A stretch of DNA of 64,000 nt from Chaenocephalus aceratus. Taxonomy: Eukaryota; Chordata; Actinopteri; Perciformes; Channichthyidae. Of this stretch, positions 57,026-64,000 are shown piece after piece (the first letter of the stretch is position 1; each line of letters begins with the position of its first letter). The position numbers and the translations under genes are program-made. The stretch covers positions 14,914,928-14,978,927 of the forward strand of contig CM043788.1 of NCBI GenBank assembly GCA_023974075.1. Reading direction: 5' to 3'. The notes beneath the pieces were generated by a model. That model saw only the letters and a list, made by a program, of their open reading frames with translations, had not been told where the DNA came from and did no database searches.

Positions 57026-58883
57026 ATAGACAGAGAACTGTAGCAGATACAACCCGTTTCGTGTCCGTGGAGGATCAAGGGACTGTTTACTGTCTTTTAA
57101 ATCTGCAGAAATATGTGCGCTAAATTTAACATCAGCTGTGGACAACAAACATTAGTTTTTCGCCATCAGAAAAAAACGCGGAAAACTTTTCTTTTTTTTT
57201 AATTCATGATGGTAATATTGTCTCCAGTAAAGAAAATAAAAAGATCAAAAGAGAAGAAAATATATAAAAAAACCGAGCACTGGACGTCACAGAAATTAGC
57301 AGAAGAAGACAGACAGGAAGTCAACACCCATGGGAACACAGTATTGGCTCTGGTACTTTTAAAAAATTGTTATTGGAAAATAAAATGTGAACAGATTAGG
57401 ACAGTTACAGAAATCAGTGCTGCCATCATTTTAAGTTACGTTGCTATCGCCGCAGTTCCAGCTGTCGGTATGCATTGGAAACGGACAATTGTTTTCTTAG
57501 TGGAACAATATATCGTTTCAATTAGATAAATTATTTTCCTTGCGTCAGGATCCTGATCACCATGTCGGTGTTTTTCTTTCATTGATGACTTGCTCGCTGC
57601 ACATTATCCCTTACAGTATATACTGTAGCACGTACACTTACATACCTGCACGACAAGTAAAGACTAAGGAACTCAAATAGCTTTTAATTGTGCAACCATA
57701 CAGTAGTAACAATGAAAATATACTAATGTTCTCTAGTCATTAGTCAGGGTCAAAGGTTATTTAAAGAATCTCGTTGTATTGAAAAGACTGTATCAACTGC
57801 CTCTCGAAGAAAATGGCTGTCACCTCACGTACTGATAAGAATGCCATATATTTATCTCTCAGTCTTTGTCTGAAGATTTTCGTAGGTAAACTTTTGAGCT
57901 ACTTATCAGTACAGGTGTTACACATGTTGACACGAAAGCCTGGATTTTGAAAGATTACACACCTGAGCTGGTAATGGACTCTCTTTATCTCGTTTAAACA
58001 GTTCTGATTGTGGATAGGCGGACATGTTCACACCTAGAAACAAGAAACAACACTGCTCCAAAGAACTGCTATTGTTCTTCTAAACTGTGGTCACATATAA
58101 ACTATTTTCTGGTGGAAACTTGCATAAACTCAAACCAAATCCTTACCAAGACACACAAATACAACGTCAGAATCAGACTCTTGTGAATGAACACTCTTTA
58201 TAGAACTTCACTGTTTTTTTCCTGACAGCAAACTGAAATGAGATCTTTGGGACGTCTCCTCAGAACCAAGTCCTTCCTGTCATCTGTTGGCCTCATTGCC
58301 TCAATATTTTACTCTCCATTCAACAACCATAAAGCTGTCATCTCATTTGGGTTCATGTGAATGCTTAGTCATACACACAAAGCAGAACATTGGACAGTAT
58401 GCAGACACACCCTGCGCTAATGACTCCAAACGCCGTTGGCCACAGGTACTACCGAATTCTCCACTACTTGAACGCAGCGGATGACCTTAGTTACATTCAG
58501 AACACTTGTGTAGTCTGCAGTCACGCAATCCAGAAACACATGGAAAAACATCAGTGGCTCCGCTTCAGTTTGCTTTTCATTTCATTCTCTAAATGTATAA
58601 ACTATATAACAATAGAAATAATTACCAGGATTTAAATTAGCCTTAATCACATGTTGATATATAATCAAATAAATTACATTTAGTTTTTACACATCCTATT
58701 TCCGTAACTTAAAATCTTGTAAAGAAGTGAAGTCACCATAGTTTGTGCTGTTAATATGCAAATTGCAATAGATCTGTATGACTGACACCTTAACAATATA
58801 GTACATTGAGATATTTGGGAACAGGCCTAACATGAAACTGCCTGACGCTCTGATGACGCCTTTCTCATTCTCGTGGGATGCTC
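57026..58883. other. Unassigned sequence
   Basis: AT-rich. Frame 57,206-57,529 (107 codons, Lys-rich start) has no domain I recognise. Confidence 0.4.
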
Positions 58884-59030
58884 ATTTATGTATCAATCAA
58901 TCAATCAATGTTTATTTATATAGCCCAATATCACAAATGTTACATTTGTCTCAGTGGTCTTCACAGTGTGTACAGAATATCAGTATGACAATACGACACG
59001 ATACAATACGACTGTATGTCAGGGATATGG
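58884..59030 (-). mobile_element. LINE 3'-tail fragment (minus strand)
   Basis: ATCAATCAATCAATGTTTAT, then AGCCCAATATCACAAATG and TCAGTGGTCTTCACAGT, the reverse complement of the tail at 31,980-32,095 including the terminal ATTGATTG repeats. Confidence 0.8.
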
Positions 59031-59849
59031 CAACATGAAACGGTCCCATCTCACATTTGTTGTTTTGTTATGTAATGGGGATAATTTATGTAACCATGTG
59101 CATGATATGACATGTAACAGACGTCTCAGAAGTCACTTGGAAGCTGGATTGTGTAACAGTCATGTTCCCAGGGGCCCGTATTTGTGTGATGTCCCCTGAG
59201 ATTGCATGTGTCTGTGTGTTGTGTAACTGCCACATGTCTCAAGGCCTCTGCCTGTAAAATAACCGTTTCTATTGTTGTTTCTTTCTACCACAAACCCAAC
59301 AGGCATCATACAACCAAAACAAAAACATATTTGACTTAACATCCAGAAATGTGTTAGGATTCAGTGCATATTGCTAAAATAAACCATTACAAAATAATAA
59401 CATTTTAATTAGTTACTCAGTAATCAGATTACTGTAATGATGTAATGTAATGTTTGAGTTTAATTTGCAAGCATTTCACAACTCAAAGTTTCGTTTGTGC
59501 AATTGTATTAAATATTTTTGAAAAAGTAATAATCTACCATTACACAATTAGAAGCTAGTTAAATTGTAGATACATACTTAATGTTAATGCCCTAAATGTA
59601 CATGATGTGTCTCATTTTCGTTTTGTATTTCCAAACTACCTAAACTACCTAATTATATAAATCTGCATATTTTCTGAAAAGCACCTGTGAGATTATTTTT
59701 TATTTTGGAAAAGAAAGCTATATGTAGAAGCAATATTTCCTGCATGAAATGAAAACAATAATGTTTGCTGATGAAGAGACGTCAATACCAGAAACAGAAT
59801 TTAATTTAAATTGTCAGTTCAAAGCACAAGTGACATTGTAACGTAGATA

Positions 59850-59853
<4 letters not shown>
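59031..59853. other. Unassigned AT-rich sequence
   Basis: No gene or repeat end was recognised. Confidence 0.4.

Positions 59854-59897
<44 letters not shown>
59854..59897 (+). repeat. (GT)n microsatellite
   Basis: About 22 GT dinucleotides. Confidence 0.95.
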
Positions 59898-59899
<2 letters not shown>

Positions 59900-61896
59900 A
59901 TGTATGTGGCAGGTGAAGTAATGCCTGTCAGTGAACCCACGCAGGATGGCGTGTCAGGCCCAGACGGCTGCAGGAGGTGATGAAAACCTCTCTCTGCTCC
60001 TTTTCTTCCTCGTCCCTGCCCTCCAGCTCTTCTGCTTCTGTGTTTACCTCCATGGTTCAATTTCCAATCTCCATCTCAAAAGTATACTACTTTACAGATT
60101 TAAGGTAGTTTTACTTGAATATTGCCTATAGACAACTTCTTTCCTTTTTAAATAGCAATTTTACAGTAGACACTTAGTTATACATTTACTGTAGTATTCA
60201 GTTGAGTAAAATAGATCCTTTAAATAATAGATTTAAGTTAAAGTACCGCCATTTAAACTCTAAATAAAAGTTTATCATTTAAATAGTTGGGACATTTTCG
60301 AACAATATTTTTAATAAATGCACTTAGTAGCATGTGATCACTGAAGTATGTTTAGTTACTTTGACTGGGGCTAGAGTACTATTTCCCGAAACTGACTTAT
60401 GTGCTAGGACACATAAGCAAACACACTTCACATTTAAATGTTTGTTCCTGACCCTCCTGTCCTGTTCTCTGCTCCCTCCTGACCTCAGTGACCCCCACAC
60501 TGTGGGCCTGAGGGTAAAGCTTGAACCTTCTAAACTAGCGAGCTAAATTACGGCCGGTACGACGTGTTCTCTCATATTGTCTTTCTCCGTCTGTCAGTCT
60601 GAGGTTTGTCGCACTCTAGATGCCCTCAGACACACTCACCATCTCCACAATGTAAAACACCCTCAGCTCTCATGGTTCACCTGCAGGACAGGGGAGCTGT
60701 GAACTTCTTCTCCCGGGGTCGATAAGTCAAGAAGGGGGGAGTTTAGGACACCGACAGCAACATGTTCCACCACTTAACCTCAGAGTGTTTGAGTGAAAGG
60801 GCAAACAAAGGCTGGAGGTAACACCTACAGCTAATATGAAGTGTATCTGCAGTCATTATAACACAGAAGGGCTGACCTTAGCTGATGTTATTGGAGAATG
60901 TGCTTTGTATCACCAAATCCATTCACGAAAGGATTGTTTGCACAGATAAACACCCTTCTAATTTGATATCTCACTCTGTAACCAGAATCTACCTGAACAC
61001 ATGTGTGAGAGAAATACCGGCTCCTTTTTGGAATGCATGACAAGCTATACATTTCACACAAAAACCTGCCTCCTATTGTGAGTGGTAATAAAGCAGTGCA
61101 TATGCAGAGCAGGGATGTCTAGCACCCTCATTGTGTTTGTTGTACAGATGCATTCAAGGCCTGCTGTAGATTAGACGCCTTTACAGCGACCCTTGTGGCT
61201 AATCCTGGTATGCAAGCCACCGGGAATGTCCCCCTCCCAAGTCACTGGCTTGGATTAGAGCCGGGAGTTATCGACATGTGCAGCACTGACACAAAGAGAG
61301 AGCTATTAACATAGAGAACGATACAAGCTGCTCTCCTTTGTGAGGGGGGCACCAGAAGCCGAGCCGCCACTTCTGCATAAACAGAAGTCACCGGCGAAGG
61401 AGCAATGAGAGGGGAAACAGACAACGGCGGTGACAAGTAGTGAAATTTGTTCTTAAACTCCAAACCCCTACACACCGCCGAGCCATATTAAAATGACAAA
61501 GGCTGGAAACTTGCTCTTTATGTTGTTGCCGCGGTGCACCCTCGGAAAAACATCCTTTCATATTAACAATATAATTTCTCCAATTTCCCCATAGGGATCA
61601 TTAAAGTTTCATCCCTCTTATAATGACTGAGCGCATTGTTGTGCTCCCACAACAACTATTTGCAGTTGTGTACACTCTGAATGTGCCAAATATCAGACGC
61701 TTGATATTGAGTCAGCCTCTTTTACACTGTTCAAATCACATCTGTCAGAGTTTATAAATCCTCGTCTGTTTCTATTTTTAACTTTTTACAATTTTCAAAC
61801 CTACAGCAAAGGGGGCAATGCAAGTAAATGAAACTGGCAGTTACTTGGTATACTTAAAGGCCTCAACCCCTTTGCGCATGCATCAGGGTTGTTGTT
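59898..61896. other. Unassigned sequence
   Basis: AT-rich to 60,340, then more balanced with moderate CpG near 61,320-61,540. Short frames only, no domain. No defined element. Confidence 0.4.
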
Positions 61897-62292
61897 TTAA
61901 AGAGAACATATGAAGCTCATTTTAATGTTCAAAAAGCTCTTTATTTGTCCCATACTGCCTGTGCTGCAGCTCCTCTTTTCAACCTCTGTCTGAAACCAGA
62001 GCCCAGAGCTCTGTTTTGATTGGACAACCACTTAGAGATGTTTCGCCCCTTAACCCATGATGTACAATATGTGGGAGCACTAGAAAATAGAAGTGTGAGT
62101 ATTACATAGTGATGTCACTATGTTAAGGAAGTGAATAAATGAGTCTAATTGAGGCGTTTGAAGCTGGGGGGGGGGGGGGTCGGGTGTTGTCTGGGAGTGT
62201 GTGGGAGAGAAACTTCCTCTGGAGAGAACTTTGGGACTTTAGCTTTTGCAGACCACAGAAAAACCCCAAAAAGCATAATGGGGCCTCTTTAA
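61897..62292. mobile_element. Teleost MITE, copy 2, TTAA-flanked
   Basis: The left end is TTAAAGAGAACATATGAAGC and the right end is GCATAATGGGGCCTCTTTAA; the ends are inverted and both include TTAA (61,897-61,900 and 62,289-62,292). The body matches 50,300-50,965. It includes a poly-G run (62,166-62,179). Non-coding. TTAA ends suggest piggyBac-type mobilisation. Confidence 0.82.
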
Positions 62293-64000
62293 GCCACATT
62301 TTTACAATACAAGTTAAGCACTATAATAATGAATAGCACCGTACTTTAATCTAAATAATTTGCAGGACAGCATTAACAGTTCTTACTGGAAGCTAAAGTT
62401 GCCTTGCAAAGTTTTGGACCACTTGTAGTTTTACTGAGCCATGTTTTTACATGTAGGTTATTTTGGAAAATGCACGTGATAACGAAGTACGCAGTCCTGA
62501 TGCTATGCAACTAACTGTTTATGATTCTGTAACTCTCAAAGAAGAGAAGAACTGGGCCTAAAAGGCAAAGAAGAAGAAAGCACCAAGCAAGCAAACATGA
62601 ATATAAACAAGGGTTCATAGTAATAACTCTAACACAAGATTCCCTTCCATTGTATTGGGTTGAGGGCAGAAATCTCAAAGACAGATAATTGAAGAAAACT
62701 CTCCAGTATACACACAGCTATGCACAGGTTGAAGAAAAAAATGTAATGTCTCTGTAATTTCAGTGAACTGACCCTTTAATCATTTGCCCTCAATTCATCC
62801 CATTAGTTTGCTATTTGAGGAGCAAACATTGTTTACATTTTGTGTTTATGCGAAAATGTATTTGTTTTCCCGTGACCTGACCTTACAGTAGCACAGACTC
62901 TCTTCGTCCAGTCAAACTTCAGGCTGTCACAGGCCGATTGATGGAGTGTACATTATGAGTGTGTGCAACCACTCTAACCATCTCCCGCCCATGTTTGTGT
63001 TGAGCTCCTGAGGCTCAGATAAGTTCCCTGAGTTTAGTGACTCATAAAGCTTGGCTGCAGCTGGATGCTTACAATGTGTTTTCTACTTCTGCTTCAATAT
63101 CTCGCCAGGCATTGTGAAACCTGGGAGTATCCCAGCTTCATTAATCCACCTCCCAGACAACAGCATGAAAAGACAAATATTGATAACACTCAAATTAGTC
63201 TGTTTTGAGCAGCATCAAAGCAGCATGACAAGAGGTTAAAGAAAGCTCTAAGTTCATCAAATGCCAGACCATGTAAAAAAATACAAAGAACATGACGATG
63301 ATCAGCAATTCAGAAGTTTTCCACAGTATAATTAAAAGTAACATGGAGGATTTTCACACAACCAAGCCTTGAAAAACAATAAAACATCAGTTAGGTTAGC
63401 AAATCATCTGACTATAACATGTACTTAGTGACTGTTCAGCCAAGTCAGCCCTTTGTGAGCACCAGGAACCAAATGTGGGACCTGAATACAGATAGGTTTA
63501 CATTTGTTGTGATAAAACAGGCAAGAATCAGAACAGAAAACTTCACCCTGATAGTTCCTGTGTAGTCAGAACAAAATCTACCTACATAGAAGGAGCAATG
63601 CTCCAGTTTGTGTTGAAGTAAAATGCCATGTAACTGTAATGTACTGTGAGGAATCTTGCTGGCTGTGCACTCAAACATCATGTAATAGCGCAGCTGCCGA
63701 GGTGACACGAGGAATGCTCCGGTTGCTTGAATCATCATCAAAATGTTTGTCTTGCCGCTAATCCCCGATGACCGAGGTTATGAATGAATTAAGCAACCTC
63801 GCTCTGTTCAGGGCCGTATTCACCATATACAATATTCAGATACACTCAAAATGTCCCCCCCAATAAATAGTAAAAAAAAAAAAAGTTTTTATTTTTTTAT
63901 TTTTTTATTTAAATAAAATTGATATTCTATGACTTCTTTATTTTGGTTATCTGTATACTTGAACATCTATATTTTCTGTTATTGTGAGCTTCACCAAAAT
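62293..64000. other. Unassigned sequence to window end
   Basis: AT-rich; poly-A/T tract at about 63,872-63,915. Frame 63,445-63,741 (minus, 98 codons) has no recognisable domain. No element ends were seen. Confidence 0.4.

Overview
This window looks like a stretch of a ray-finned (teleost, probably percomorph) fish chromosome. The reasons are the repeat content (L2/Rex-type LINE fragments with typical fish 3' tails, a DIRS-type tyrosine-recombinase retrotransposon, Ty3/gypsy LTR pieces, many hAT, Tc1/mariner, Harbinger-like and TTAA-flanked DNA elements), frequent long CA/GT microsatellites, and an AT-rich single-copy background. I found no exon of a host protein-coding gene that I could defend, and no rRNA, tRNA, CRISPR array or bacterial-style operon. 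All clearly protein-like reading frames belong to mobile elements, and every one is broken.

Layout. 1-9,990: mostly unassigned AT-rich DNA with microsatellites, one CAGGGT-ended element (6,777-7,389) and one TTAA-type MITE (from 8,390). 9,994-12,342: a hAT element with an exact 8-bp target duplication, then a Tc1-like transposase remnant split by a Harbinger-like element. 12,600-21,700: largely unassigned, with a promoter-like patch near 14,340. 21,735-25,154: a deleted LINE, a TIR element carrying a LINE tail, and a 217-bp TTAA MITE. 25,684-30,442: a minus-strand Ty3/gypsy-type element with two 519-bp LTRs, a Pro-tRNA-type primer site, gag with an in-frame stop, a protease and a badly deleted pol; a 1,332-bp hAT sits in its 5' LTR with a perfect 8-bp duplication. 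30,775-33,400: overlapping LINE fragments on both strands. 33,900-35,545: a minus-strand non-autonomous LTR element with coding minisatellites.

36,039-44,503 is the centrepiece: a small hAT element, flanked by the 8-bp duplication ATCTAATA, that has been filled by a 4.7-kb DIRS element (36,316-41,035, with inverted terminal repeats and the diagnostic internal complementary region) and by a second hAT (41,203-43,940, flanked by ATCTTTAT), which itself holds a smaller TIR element (42,954-43,558). 45,806-49,463: a very large imperfect palindrome interrupted by a 5'-truncated L2 LINE. 50,300-64,000: mostly unassigned sequence with two copies of one fish MITE family, a mariner-type MITE, a LINE 3' half, a tRNA-derived SINE and a CpG-rich repeat-like block.

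The elements do not form a pathway. What they give is an order of events: several insertions are nested precisely enough, with uninterrupted targets recoverable, to build a relative chronology. Boundaries and target duplications were read by eye from the sequence. Family names rest on recall of typical motifs and termini and were not searched against any database.
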